Translations under genes and position numbers: made by a program
Notes under the pieces: generated by a model
What the model saw: the letters and a program-made list of their open reading frames with translations, nothing else
What the model was told of the DNA's origin: nothing
The model's database searches: none
Origin: CAYRTD01 sp964426915
GTDB taxonomy: Bacteria > Bacteroidota > Bacteroidia > Bacteroidales > GCA-2748055
Assembly (NCBI GenBank): GCA_964426915.1
Contig: CAYRTD010000151.1
Location: 1-9,376, forward strand
Length of the DNA stretch: 9,376 bases
Reading direction: 5' to 3'
Part shown: positions 1 to 8,620 of the stretch, piece after piece
How positions within the stretch are numbered: the stretch's first letter is position 1
Layout: each line of letters opens with the position of its first letter

Positions 1-1934
1 TCAAAAATATAGAAATCGGTTTCTCCGTTATATGCATCAATTACAAGCTTTACTGAATTACGCAGATAATTTTTCCCTCTCAGATCAGGCTTTACAAGTC
101 CATAATCACTGAAAGTAACACTGTTGTTTATGTCTCCGGTTTCATGGAAGGTGGCAAAAGGTTCGCTGTAGGGATAATAAGCAGAATAGGTATAGGCATC
201 AATAATCCAGTATAATTTTCCTTCTGAAATAACTATATAAGGATCATCATCAAAAAAGAGGAAGGGAGCCAGTTTTTTTGCCCGGTCCACAATCTGCCGG
301 TGAATCATAATTCTGCTTTCCTCAGTGGTATAGCCTGAAAGCAAAAATCTGGTACCACCATACTTCCAGCCGTATAAAAACTTTCGCCATAAATTTGAGA
401 TCATTACCCCGCCGTCTCCTTCATAGCGGGTATAAATATTTTTTTCACCGCTGGGATAATCAAATTCTTCTTCTTCAGAATTAACCACCACATATTTTCC
501 CGATAATTCTCCATAATAAACTTCAGGGCGGTTTATTTCAAGGCTTTCATATTGACTCACCGGTGGTATATCTTTAACCAGCAGCTTTGGAAGTCCTTCA
601 CTTGTAAACTCATTTACCAGATTGAGAGCGGCTCCGTAACCATGGGTATATTTAAACCTCTTGTTAACGAATGTCTGACTTCTTGCCGGAAGGTTGGAGG
701 GTTTCATTTCACGTGCAGAAACCATTACCTGGCGATAAGTTCCATCAATTGTATAACGGTCAATATCCACATCATTAAATTCATAATAAAGTCTTATCTC
801 CTGAAACTGTTTAAATACGGCATCAAGTGCACGATAATCCCACAATCTTATATTATCGAAAAGATTTCTGTTTTCTTCAATGGTCTGTCTTGAGAAAGTC
901 TCTGATACTTCAAATTCCCTTTCCTCCGTTTTATCCAGATCAAATCCCGATCTGGTGAACTGAATATTATGTTCGATATATTCCGTTTCTACCGTGATCT
1001 CATTCGGTTCTACTTTCAGCCATTGAAAAAGCATGGGGACAACTCCAAGAAGAAGGATCCATGCTGCTAAAATCCATCCTGCTACCGAATAAATAGGGGT
1101 AAGGGGACTTTTTTCTCCGGTCCAGCTAAACCGGCCCGAAATTTTCCTTAATCCGGGAAACATGAGCATCAGTCCTCCTGCTGCGGTTATAATAACAAGA
1201 ACAGTAATCATTGGCAGACGGATATTCACATCGGTCCAGCCCGGACCTGCAACAATACCAAAGTCCGAAAACAGTAAGCCGAACCGTGCCAGATACCGGC
1301 CAAATGCTATAATGAATAATAAAATCCCGGATGATATGAATATTGAATTTAATGGAGTCAGTTTGTTGCTGAAATCAAAATTGACCTTGTTTTCATTTTT
1401 CAGGTTAAGGTATCCCAGTACAGAAGCGCCTCCCGCAATAATTACCAGAATAAGCAAATGGCTGTATACTGCCTGAAGCATGGGATAGGCGAACAGGTAA
1501 AATCCAGTCTGTTGATTCAAAACCGGTTCGCTTAAGTCGGTTGATATCCTGTTAAAATATTTCAGTACAAGTTCCCAGCGTCCGTACCACCAGAATCCGC
1601 TTAGGATTGCGCCGGCGCCGGTTGCGAATTGCCGGATTATTATTTTTTCCTTTGGCACACTATAGCTAAGAAGAAAAACTATAGCTCCTCCGAGAATAAA
1701 GGCCCCGGCAAAGAGACCTGCTTTTGAAATCCATTCTGTCCAGAAACGGTCATTGTATCCCATTTGGTCAAACCAGAGTTTTTCTCCCCAGAATCCCATG
1801 AACCAGAAAAATAACAGAGTGAATAATCCCAGGATTAAACCGGCAACCGTTAATGAAGTTTTTTTTCGGCGTATACCTTTTATGGTAATATAGGCAGCCA
1901 GAGCTAATAATACTATTAATAATACAGTATACAT
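1..1934 (-). CDS. UPF0182 family multi-pass membrane protein (3' end outside window)
   Basis: An open frame of 644 codons starts at ATG 1934 and runs without a stop off the left edge. An in-frame TGA lies about ten codons before the start, so no longer N-terminus is possible; there is only a weak A-rich stretch where a ribosome site would be. The N-terminal 300 residues hold about seven or eight hydrophobic segments (near 3-20, 28-47, 71-90, 105-120, 148-175, 197-217, 240-260, 279-305). A large soluble part follows, with stretches I recognise from UPF0182 (COG1615): PNEITVETEYIEHNIQFTR at 310-328, NIRLWDYRAL at 361-370, YRQVMVSARE at 400-409, YTHGYG at 429-434, APFLFFDDDPY at 556-566, WIIDAYTYSAYYPYS at 576-590 and NYLRNSVKLVIDAYNG at 622-637. 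Family members are usually about 900 residues or more, so roughly a quarter to a third is missing. Biochemical function is unknown. Family placement is from remembered motifs, held with high confidence. Confidence 0.88.
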   Translation of the reverse strand, partial: MYTVLLIVLLALAAYITIKGIRRKKTSLTVAGLILGLFTLLFFWFMGFWGEKLWFDQMGYNDRFWTEWISKAGLFAGAFILGGAIVFLLSYSVPKEKIIIRQFATGAGAILSGFWWYGRWELVLKYFNRISTDLSEPVLNQQTGFYLFAYPMLQAVYSHLLILVIIAGGASVLGYLNLKNENKVNFDFSNKLTPLNSIFISSGILLFIIAFGRYLARFGLLFSDFGIVAGPGWTDVNIRLPMITVLVIITAAGGLMLMFPGLRKISGRFSWTGEKSPLTPIYSVAGWILAAWILLLGVVPMLFQWLKVEPNEITVETEYIEHNIQFTRSGFDLDKTEEREFEVSETFSRQTIEENRNLFDNIRLWDYRALDAVFKQFQEIRLYYEFNDVDIDRYTIDGTYRQVMVSAREMKPSNLPARSQTFVNKRFKYTHGYGAALNLVNEFTSEGLPKLLVKDIPPVSQYESLEINRPEVYYGELSGKYVVVNSEEEEFDYPSGEKNIYTRYEGDGGVMISNLWRKFLYGWKYGGTRFLLSGYTTEESRIMIHRQIVDRAKKLAPFLFFDDDPYIVISEGKLYWIIDAYTYSAYYPYSEPFATFHETGDINNSVTFSDYGLVKPDLRGKNYLRNSVKLVIDAYNGETDFYIF

Positions 1935-2004
1935 AATGTTTTTCTTTACCGGATAAAGCAGAAATCATAAGAGAAATGAATTTCTGCAAATATGGCCTGT
2001 TAAC

Positions 2005-2040
2005 TTCTGGTTTTATTAATTCGCAATAATTAAACCAGAA
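2005..2040. repeat. 36-bp inverted repeat upstream of the UPF0182 gene
   Basis: TTCTGGTTT at 2005-2013 is the exact reverse complement of AAACCAGAA at 2032-2040. After one T/T mismatch the pairing continues with ATTA and TAAT, leaving a loop of eight bases. It lies about 70-105 bp before the UPF0182 start codon, so it could be an operator or a 5' leader hairpin for that gene. It has no T-run, which argues against a terminator. The pairing is seen; the role is inference. Confidence 0.6.
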
Positions 2041-2061
2041 ATCCGGCCCCTGTGCCATAGC

Positions 2062-2098
2062 TTCTTGATTTTTCTTTTAAGGCCTGTAATATCAAGAA
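2062..2098. repeat. Inverted repeat TTCTTGAT / ATCAAGAA
   Basis: Two perfect 8-base arms (2062-2069 and 2091-2098) are separated by 21 bases, which is a long loop for a hairpin. It is more compatible with a split protein-binding site, or it may be chance in AT-rich DNA. It lies next to the larger inverted repeat at 2005-2040. Confidence 0.35.
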
Positions 2099-2420
2099 AT
2101 ACAATTGGTTTTAACGTGGTTTATTACAATTAATAATGCCTGACCTGATATCGTAGACATGTAGATAAATTTTCTCATGCTGTGTCTTTTTGTAACAGAC
2201 ACCAAGTAAACCCCGGTATTTACAAAAGCAACCCGAAAAGCGGGAAAAAAATTCCCCATGACATGGCATTATTTCACATTGACATTAAGAACAACTGCCG
2301 GTGCAGGTGAATATAAAACTCATATTGATAGACAATTAACAGGAAGGTTCCATCAGTATATTATTTTGGTATGAATTTTCAATGTATATAAACAGTCGAA
2401 ATCAAAATACAAGGATTACA

Positions 2421-3620
2421 ATGAAAAAAGAAAAAGAAAGTAATGTTCAAAGAAATGATTTTATGACTGAAGAACAGTTTCAGCGTCTGGCAGATTATCA
2501 CGGGTTAAATTGCATATCCCTTTTTCTGCCGACCTTTCGGGCTGGAGGAGAAGTCGATTCCCATGAGGGAGAGCTCAGGCTTAAAAACCTTATGAAAGAA
2601 CTGGGAAAAAAACTCGAAAGCAAAGGATTGAAAAACAGGGAAATAGATTTGATAATGAAACCCCTGCATAGTTTGATCGAGGACGTGCATTTCTGGAGAA
2701 ATCAATCCGACGGCCTGGCCCTTTTCCTGCAGGACGGAAATATGGAAACCTATACTTTGCCCCTTCATTTTGATGAATTTATATATGTATCAGATCATTA
2801 TTATTTAAAATCTGTCGTACCTCTTTTCAGTGATAATGGAAAATTCTATTTATTGACTTTGAGTTTAAAAAATGTACGGCTGTTTGAAGGGTCCCGTCAT
2901 GCAATCATAGAAATTGATGCAGAAGATGTTCTGCCCGGCAGACTTGAAGATGTGGTAGGATACGATTATGAGGAAAAATCCCTTCAGTTCAGGACCGGCC
3001 ACGGCGGAAATCCCGCTCAAAAAGAAGCCGGTGCTGCGTTTCACGGACATGGCTCAGGAAAGGATGACGCTCTGCATGAAACCGACAAGTTTTTCAGGGC
3101 GGTTGATGATGGTGTTATGCAAATATTACATGATGAAAAGGATCCTCTGATCCTTGCCTGTGTCGAGAAATATTATTCACCCTATAAAAAAGCAAATAAT
3201 TATAAATATCTGTACGAAAAATTCGTAGACAGGAATCCTGATGAAGATGACCCTGTTTTTTTACATGAACTTGCCTGGGATCTGGTCAAAGAAAAGTTTC
3301 TCAGAGAAAGAAAAGATAAGGTGGCTCAATTTCTCAATTTATCTGCCGGTGGAAAAACTTCCGACGATTTAAAGGAAATCATACCCGCAGCGGTTGATGG
3401 CAGGATCGATACCCTGTTCCTTCAAAAAGGAATTGAACATTATGGAATTTACAATCATGAAAACCATGAAGTTATGATGGGTGAAGATCATGTTAATCCT
3501 GCAGCCCTTTTCAATATGGCAGCCGTGCATACAATGAAAAACGGAGGAAGCGTTTATACTGCAGAACCGGAAGATATGCCACTAAAGGATAGTGAAATCA
3601 ATGCATTGATGAGATTTTAG
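2421..3620 (+). CDS. Bacterial archaeo-eukaryotic release factor homologue, baeRF family 3-like
   Basis: This encodes a 399-residue protein if it starts at ATG 2421, preceded by AAGGATT about five bases upstream. An in-frame ATG at 2382 would add 13 residues but has no ribosome site; another at 2463 is also possible. Hallmarks recalled from baeRF family 3 are present in order: CISLFLPT at 31-38, WRNQSDGLALF at 92-102, KNVRLFEGSR at 150-159, AFHGHGSGKDD at 206-216, KFFRAVDDGV at 223-232, PLILACVEKYYSPYKKANNY at 242-261, HELAWDLVKEKF at 282-293 and an L30e-like end with AAVDGRIDTLFL at 323-334 and GGSVYTAEPEDMP at 375-387. The domains are related to eukaryotic and archaeal release factor 1 and Pelota. 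The catalytic GGQ tripeptide is absent; the HGHGSGKDD loop lies in that general part of the chain. Such proteins are predicted, not shown, to act on ribosomes, perhaps in rescue or stress. The product is soluble, with no signal peptide or membrane segment. It appears to be a single-gene unit. Confidence 0.8.
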   Translation: MKKEKESNVQRNDFMTEEQFQRLADYHGLNCISLFLPTFRAGGEVDSHEGELRLKNLMKELGKKLESKGLKNREIDLIMKPLHSLIEDVHFWRNQSDGLALFLQDGNMETYTLPLHFDEFIYVSDHYYLKSVVPLFSDNGKFYLLTLSLKNVRLFEGSRHAIIEIDAEDVLPGRLEDVVGYDYEEKSLQFRTGHGGNPAQKEAGAAFHGHGSGKDDALHETDKFFRAVDDGVMQILHDEKDPLILACVEKYYSPYKKANNYKYLYEKFVDRNPDEDDPVFLHELAWDLVKEKFLRERKDKVAQFLNLSAGGKTSDDLKEIIPAAVDGRIDTLFLQKGIEHYGIYNHENHEVMMGEDHVNPAALFNMAAVHTMKNGGSVYTAEPEDMPLKDSEINALMRF

Positions 3621-3980
3621 GGTAGACATGAGCCTGTCTGAGAAGTGTTTTTCAGGACACCCTCTATACTCTGATCCCGAACAATATAATCCGGCAACCT
3701 GACTCTGTTGACAGACTTCGGCTATTTGGGGAATAAGGGTAAAACCGGAAACAAGTCCACAGAAAAACTGAGGAAATGTTCCCCATTTTTTCTGTACAGA
3801 TTCCCTTGACTGTGAAAAAGTTTCCAGGCTGATTAACATAAATATTTAAATTACAGTTAGTTCAATTTTCCGAATCTGAGTGAAAGGATTTTTTATAAAA
3901 TTTGGCACGGATTTGTCACTGCCTGCCTTCCCGGGTAATAAAAAAATTGCCTGTTTTTTTTAACCGACAAACTAATTCAC
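3621..3980 (+). other. Intergenic region after the baeRF gene, non-coding
   Basis: I see no recognisable gene in these 360 bases. There are a few small palindromes: TCTGT/ACAGA at 3704-3715 and TCTGTACAGA near 3794. There is also an A7/T7 hairpin at 3940-3960 that ends in eight T residues (3954-3961). The last resembles a terminator only in its T-run; its stem is all A-T and it lies about 320 bases after the baeRF stop, so I do not call it one. No strong terminator directly follows the baeRF stop codon. Confidence 0.5.
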
Positions 3981-4169
3981 ATGAATACAAATAAAAATAT
4001 AAGCTTTAAGAACGGTTCCGTGAGAAAGAGATTTTATCATTCCCAAAGTGATCAATATCCGGAGATCATCAAAGAAGATGCTCCTGCGGAAAACAGCAAA
4101 AAAAGGAAAAAGAAATCCTTATCCTATTCATTTGTTGTTCCCTGGCAAATGGAGAATGATGTCTATTGA
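3981..4169 (+). CDS. Small lysine-rich hypothetical protein (doubtful)
   Basis: A 62-codon frame from ATG 3981 to TGA 4167-4169. The product is soluble with no membrane segment. It has a basic stretch NSKKRKKKS at 38-46 and a more hydrophobic tail with SFVVPW at 50-55. I do not recognise a family. There is no clear ribosome-binding site, which is usual in this DNA. Codon choice resembles the neighbouring genes, and the frame fills the gap up to 20 bases before the converging kinase gene's stop codon. Those points make it plausible but not proven. A chance open frame remains a real alternative. Confidence 0.35.
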   Translation: MNTNKNISFKNGSVRKRFYHSQSDQYPEIIKEDAPAENSKKRKKKSLSYSFVVPWQMENDVY

Positions 4170-4189
4170 TCTGGAGTCCAAAAAAGCCC

Positions 4190-7100
4190 CTATCCCAGGT
4201 ACTTGTTTAGCATAGAAAAAAAGATATCCATAGTAACAGGCTTTGTAATATGCTCTTCAAAACCTGCTTCATGGCTTTTTTTTACCTGCTCGGGCATGGC
4301 AAAAGCCGACTGGGCGATAACCGGCACTTTCGGGTTTTTGTCTTTTATTTGGCTGATGACTTCATAACCATTTTTAACAGGAAGACGGATATCCAGTAAG
4401 ATCAAATCAAATTCTTCTTTATTGAAAACATCCATTGCCTGACCGCCGTCTTTTGCGATAAAAATGTCAGCGCCTGTTTTTTCCAAAAGAAATTTCATCA
4501 TTTCAATGGTATGCTCATCATCCTCGGCGAGAAGTATTTTTTTTCCATGGAGCTTAGGGATGATCATTTCTTTTTCTTTGGAAATATTTTTTTCTTTTTT
4601 GATATTTTCACCATTTATCAAAGGGAGGGTGAAGCAGAATTCAGAACCCTTTCCTTTTTCCGATTCCAGCCACATTTTACCGCCCATAAGCTCAGCTAAG
4701 CCTTTTGAGATAGCCAGACCCAGGCCGGTTCCGCTAATCGCCTTTCCGGAAACGCCTTCCGACTGATGAAAACGGTTGAATACCTTCTCACGATCCTCCT
4801 CTGTAATTCCTATGCCGCTATCCTTTACAAAAAACATAAGACTGTCTTTATCTTTGTCTATATTATATCCGAACTCAATAAAGCCTTCATCGGTGTACTT
4901 GAAGGCATTACTTAACAGATTATGAAACATTTGCTGTAGTTTTTTCTCATCCGTAACAATGATCCTGCTTTTTTCCCCTTCCGGGATGTTCAGCCGGAAA
5001 TCGATGTTCTTTTCATTTTTTATTTTTTTTGAATAACCCTGGTATTGATCCCTTGTTTTTTTCATTAAGCTTATGAGATCCACATTTGATGTATGCACGG
5101 GTAACTCCTTTGCTTCGATTCTTGAAAAATCAACGATGTCATTTATCAGGTTGAGTAATTGAATCCCTGAATCATGTATAGTTCTGAGATGTTTTTTATG
5201 TCGTCTGGACTTGAGTTCGTCCTCCATGATCTCAGTAAAACCGATAATGGAATTAAGAGGTGTCCTGATCTCATGCGACATATTTGCCAAAAACAATGAC
5301 TTGATGGCAGATGCCTGTTCTGTCGCTATTTTCGCTGTTTTCAATATTTCTTCACGTTTTTTTAAAGTGGTAATATCTTTGGAAATATTGGAAATGGCCA
5401 CAACAACCCCATTATCATCTTTGATGGGGGATTTGGTAAGTGAAACATGGATAAGGTTACCGTCTTTTTTCTTGTGAACAGTTTCATGATTTGTGACCTT
5501 TTGTCCGTTTCTGACCTTTTTTATAAGTTCAATATCACCATCATTTTTGGGATATGCAAATAAACGGTTGGCTTTGTTACCAATGGCCTCAGACTCACTA
5601 TATCCATACAGATGAACAGCACCTTCATTCCATGACAAGATCTTACCTTCTGTGGATTCACTGAAAATAGCATCATCAGAAGATTCAATAATGGAAACAA
5701 GATGCTGATGTGTCTCGATTTCCTTTTTCAGACTTGTAATATCCTGGATAAAGGTTACGAGGTAATCACCTTCATTGGAAAAATAATTGATCCGGAAATA
5801 TTTATTTAAGTTTTTAAAAAAATGTTCCTGTTGGGAATGTGCACCGGAAAGAGCATTTTTTCCTGCTGAAAGTAAAATGTCGCGGAATTTTTCATTCTCG
5901 AAAATTTCAAAAAGACTTTTATCCAAAACCTGTTCCGGTTCTAATTGCATCAGGTTCTTGAATGCGGGATTTATTTCCCGGATCTTAAAATCTGAGATCT
6001 GCCCCTTATTATCCCTGATAACTTTATGAATAGCAAATCCATTATCCATGTTATCGAAAAGTAACTTATATCTTTTTTGTTCTTTTTCTGCCTTTTTCTG
6101 AATGAGGTTTTTCTCTGTTATATCAGTAAAGGTAATCACCACGCCATCTATTTTATCATCAATGGTCCTGTAGGGTTTGATCCGCATCCAGTACTGCCTG
6201 TCATCATTCTTACTAATTTCTTTTTCAATAGTGATAAGGTTGTCAAGCACCCGTTGGATGTCCTGAACCAGGGTTTCACCTAAAAAATTCACATTAAAAT
6301 CCTCTATGGATCGACCGATATCTTTGTCTTCCAGGTTTATGACCCCTCTTATCTGTGGGGTAAATCTCTTTATCCTTAAGCCCTTATCCAGGAACAAAAT
6401 ACCGATATCCGTACCATGTAAAAAATTATTCAGATCATTTGTAAAGCGCGTGGTTTCTTCAATTTTCCGTTGTAGTTCAAAATTTGAGGTATTAAGTTCT
6501 TCATTAACAGATTGTAGTTCTTCCTTGGAAGATTCCAGTTCTTCATTTGAGCTTTGTAATTCCTCATTGGTAGACTGGGCTTCTTCATTTGCGGATTTGA
6601 GTTCTTCATTGGAAGTTTCAAGTTCTTCCACAACATTTTTCAGATACTCGCGTGTTTCATTAAGATCACTTTCCATTTGCCGGATGTATTCATCCCTTTC
6701 TTCCGACATCCGGTGAATTTTATTTTCATTCTTATCTTCCGTTTTGCCGTCTTTCTCCGATGGCTTCAGAGTTAATATCATGAAATTACTGAAAGCCGGG
6801 GGCAGATTTACAGGCTGAATCATCAAATCGACGAGTTCCTTTCCCGTGCCTGAAATAGCCATGATATTCTCATAAAGTAATTTCTTTTTTTCACTGTTGA
6901 TCTTCCTTAAAGCATTGGATATTGGAACTTTCAATCCCTCTCTGGCAAGGTTTACCACATTGTTCTGAGGTTCTCCGGTCGAAAACTTAAAGTATTTTTC
7001 ACAGTTTCCAAGAGAATATAATAGTTCACCTTTTTTGTTGATCAGTAAAAAAGGATTCAGATAGTCCTTAAGTGCAGTTTTCTCGGCAAATTCTTTATAG

Positions 7101-8620
7101 GATAATTCACGATTGGGCAATTCTCGGCCCTGATCGTCTTTTTCTTTTTTGGAAGCACCTTTTTTGGAAAAAAGAAGATAATCGGCAATAACTTTGCGAT
7201 TGTCGACTTTTTGAAAAATACGGGCTTTCTTGTTGGTTGTTTTAAATACATCATCAGCAATCCTTTGGGTTTCTGATCCCCCTAAAAATAAAAAGCCATT
7301 TGATTTAAGTGCATAATGAAAGGTATTAAGCACATGTGTCTGCATATCAGACTCAATGTATATAAGGAAATTCCGACAACTGATAAAATCGAGTGAAGAA
7401 TATGGAGGGTCACGTAAAATACTGTGTTCTGCAAATACGATCATATCCCTGATTTCCTTATGCACAAAGTAGGATGAATCCTTTTTCACAAAATATCTGT
7501 TTAAAAGATCTTTGGGAACATCCACCACAATGTTTTCACTATACTTACCAATTCGGGCTACTTCCAGGGCTCTTGTATCGATATCAGAAGCAAATATTTG
7601 AATTTCTTTTTCGATATTATGTTCTTCCAAATAATCTTTAAGAAGGATTGCGATGGAGTATGCTTCCTCACCGGTTGAGCATGCGGCCACCCAAATCCGG
7701 ATACTTTTTTCTTCCCGGGACAGTATTTGCGGAAATACATCCTTCTTCAAAATTTTAAAAGACTCAAAATCCCTGAAAAAATAGGTAACACCGATTAGAA
7801 ACTCCCTGAAAAGAGCTTCTATTTCATCCGGATTATTCTCGAGAAATTTCATGTATTTATTGGATGAATGTTTCTCGGTTACAACCATGCGTTTGCGTAT
7901 TCGGCGGAAAATCGTATTCTTTTTATATTTGGAAAAATCATAATCGAAATGCTCGCTGATTAATTTAAAAATTTTCCTGACAAGTTCTTCATTAGCTTTA
8001 TCAGCGAAACTTTCTTCTTTATCACTATCAGTAAGGTCTTTAAACTCTTTAAGATAACGCGGAATATCTTCAGGGGAGAGAATTGCATCAACTATACCTG
8101 TATCGATTGCACTGCGGGGCATACTGTCAAATTCCGCTGTTTCCGGATCCTGTGTAATAACCAGACCGCCGGCCTCTTTTATATCTTTAATCCCCAATGC
8201 ACCGTCCGATCCGGTTCCGGTAAGGATAATAGCTGTAGAATGGCTCTTTTTATCTGAAGCAAGAGAACGTAAAAAATAATCGATAGGCAGGTAAACCTTT
8301 TCTTTCTCAGATTCCTCAAAAGATTTTAAGGCGAAGCGGTTATTATGCAGGCTTATAAACTGATGAGGAGGGGTTATATATACTTGATCGGGTTCTGCCT
8401 CCATGTCCTTTTCGATTTGCCGGACTTGCATTTTTGTACGACGTTGTATAATGGATACAAGTTCACTTTTCTGATGCGGAGAAAGATGCTGGATGATAAC
8501 AAAACTCAAACCCGAATCAACAGGCATTATTTCGAAAAGTTTCTCAAGTATTTTTATACCTCCTGCGGAAGTTCCTATGCCTACAATGGTATGGTTGTTA
8601 TTCTTAGTTTTCTTTGTCAT
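4190..8620 (-). CDS. CheB-CheR fusion hybrid histidine kinase with PAS domains and receiver
   Basis: A 1476-residue soluble protein. The CheB methylesterase domain (about 11-190) has its triad at S18 in GTSAGG, H45 in IIQHLSP and D139 in GTGSDG; the usual N-terminal receiver is missing. The CheR methyltransferase (about 205-470) shows GVTYFFRD at 277-284, the SAM loop AACSTGEEAYSIA at 312-324 and FISCRNFLIYI at 412-422. Next come a degenerate PAS domain (about 512-620), a glutamate-rich coiled coil (about 638-735) and three further PAS-like regions (about 725-840, 848-967, 972-1085). The kinase core has H1116 in NMSHEIRTPLN, N1238 in LLSNAFKYT, DSGIGI at 1267-1272 and GTGLGL at 1297-1302. The C-terminal receiver (about 1358-1474) has acidic D1367/D1368, phospho-acceptor D1410 and K1460, with serine (S1438) at the usual Thr/Ser position. 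There is no signal peptide or membrane segment, so it is probably cytosolic. All key residues are intact. Its signal and partner are unknown; no receptor or CheA gene is nearby. ATG 8620 is the first start in the frame, without a clear ribosome site. Confidence 0.95.
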   Translation of the reverse strand: MTKKTKNNNHTIVGIGTSAGGIKILEKLFEIMPVDSGLSFVIIQHLSPHQKSELVSIIQRRTKMQVRQIEKDMEAEPDQVYITPPHQFISLHNNRFALKSFEESEKEKVYLPIDYFLRSLASDKKSHSTAIILTGTGSDGALGIKDIKEAGGLVITQDPETAEFDSMPRSAIDTGIVDAILSPEDIPRYLKEFKDLTDSDKEESFADKANEELVRKIFKLISEHFDYDFSKYKKNTIFRRIRKRMVVTEKHSSNKYMKFLENNPDEIEALFREFLIGVTYFFRDFESFKILKKDVFPQILSREEKSIRIWVAACSTGEEAYSIAILLKDYLEEHNIEKEIQIFASDIDTRALEVARIGKYSENIVVDVPKDLLNRYFVKKDSSYFVHKEIRDMIVFAEHSILRDPPYSSLDFISCRNFLIYIESDMQTHVLNTFHYALKSNGFLFLGGSETQRIADDVFKTTNKKARIFQKVDNRKVIADYLLFSKKGASKKEKDDQGRELPNRELSYKEFAEKTALKDYLNPFLLINKKGELLYSLGNCEKYFKFSTGEPQNNVVNLAREGLKVPISNALRKINSEKKKLLYENIMAISGTGKELVDLMIQPVNLPPAFSNFMILTLKPSEKDGKTEDKNENKIHRMSEERDEYIRQMESDLNETREYLKNVVEELETSNEELKSANEEAQSTNEELQSSNEELESSKEELQSVNEELNTSNFELQRKIEETTRFTNDLNNFLHGTDIGILFLDKGLRIKRFTPQIRGVINLEDKDIGRSIEDFNVNFLGETLVQDIQRVLDNLITIEKEISKNDDRQYWMRIKPYRTIDDKIDGVVITFTDITEKNLIQKKAEKEQKRYKLLFDNMDNGFAIHKVIRDNKGQISDFKIREINPAFKNLMQLEPEQVLDKSLFEIFENEKFRDILLSAGKNALSGAHSQQEHFFKNLNKYFRINYFSNEGDYLVTFIQDITSLKKEIETHQHLVSIIESSDDAIFSESTEGKILSWNEGAVHLYGYSESEAIGNKANRLFAYPKNDGDIELIKKVRNGQKVTNHETVHKKKDGNLIHVSLTKSPIKDDNGVVVAISNISKDITTLKKREEILKTAKIATEQASAIKSLFLANMSHEIRTPLNSIIGFTEIMEDELKSRRHKKHLRTIHDSGIQLLNLINDIVDFSRIEAKELPVHTSNVDLISLMKKTRDQYQGYSKKIKNEKNIDFRLNIPEGEKSRIIVTDEKKLQQMFHNLLSNAFKYTDEGFIEFGYNIDKDKDSLMFFVKDSGIGITEEDREKVFNRFHQSEGVSGKAISGTGLGLAISKGLAELMGGKMWLESEKGKGSEFCFTLPLINGENIKKEKNISKEKEMIIPKLHGKKILLAEDDEHTIEMMKFLLEKTGADIFIAKDGGQAMDVFNKEEFDLILLDIRLPVKNGYEVISQIKDKNPKVPVIAQSAFAMPEQVKKSHEAGFEEHITKPVTMDIFFSMLNKYLG
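6461..6628 (-). repeat. 21-bp periodic coding repeat for the seven-residue coiled coil
   Basis: Inside the CheB-CheR kinase, residues about 665-720 repeat every seven residues on the pattern NEELxSS (for example TNEELQSSNEELESSKEEL), so the DNA repeats every 21 bases. This linker is characteristic of CheB-CheR-PAS fusions and is expected to form a parallel coiled coil that carries signals between the CheR/PAS part and the kinase. Its periodicity also produces long open frames in the other reading frames on both strands, which are not genes. Confidence 0.85.

Larger units (their letters stand above)
1935..2420. other. Divergent intergenic region, non-coding
   Basis: These 486 bases separate the divergent UPF0182 and baeRF genes and should carry both promoters. 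I see no open frame that looks coding. The region contains inverted repeats at 2005-2040 and 2062-2098 and a short one at 2182-2202. A small CCCG/CGGG hairpin at 2232-2244 is followed by A residues, so it is not a terminator for plus-strand transcripts. I could not find a clean Bacteroidota-type promoter (TTG plus TAnnTTTG). The nearest forms are TTATTTTG at 2361-2368 on the plus strand and CATATTTG (about 1987-1994) on the minus strand, neither with a convincing upstream element. Confidence 0.6.

Noticed and set aside
552..1476. Plus-strand open frames at 552-893 and 1162-1476
   Set aside because: They lie antisense inside the UPF0182 coding region, which is supported by conserved motifs over the same positions.
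1768..2058. Minus-strand open frame of 96 codons
   Set aside because: It overlaps the start of the UPF0182 gene in another frame on the same strand; its product resembles no family and the UPF0182 frame has clear family motifs.
2232..2244. CCCG/CGGG hairpin as a terminator
   Set aside because: The four-base stem is followed by A residues on the plus strand, and on the minus strand the T-run precedes the stem rather than following it.
3582..3839. Minus-strand frame of 85 codons after the baeRF gene
   Set aside because: It overlaps the baeRF 3' end on the other strand, has no recognisable motif, and is rich in scattered Cys and Ser in a way typical of chance frames.
3902..3917. Sigma-54-like sequence TTGGCACGGATTTGTC
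   Set aside because: The -24 half looks good, but the GC expected exactly twelve bases after the GG is TC; the TTG is shifted by one base, and sigma-54 sites do not tolerate changed spacing well.
3940..3961. Rho-independent terminator for the baeRF gene
   Set aside because: The stem is only A-T pairs and sits some 320 bases after the stop codon; the T-run alone is not enough.
6306..6716. Plus-strand serine-rich frame and other frames across the coiled coil
   Set aside because: The 21-base periodic coding repeat of the kinase keeps other frames open; the low-complexity serine-rich product is an antisense shadow.
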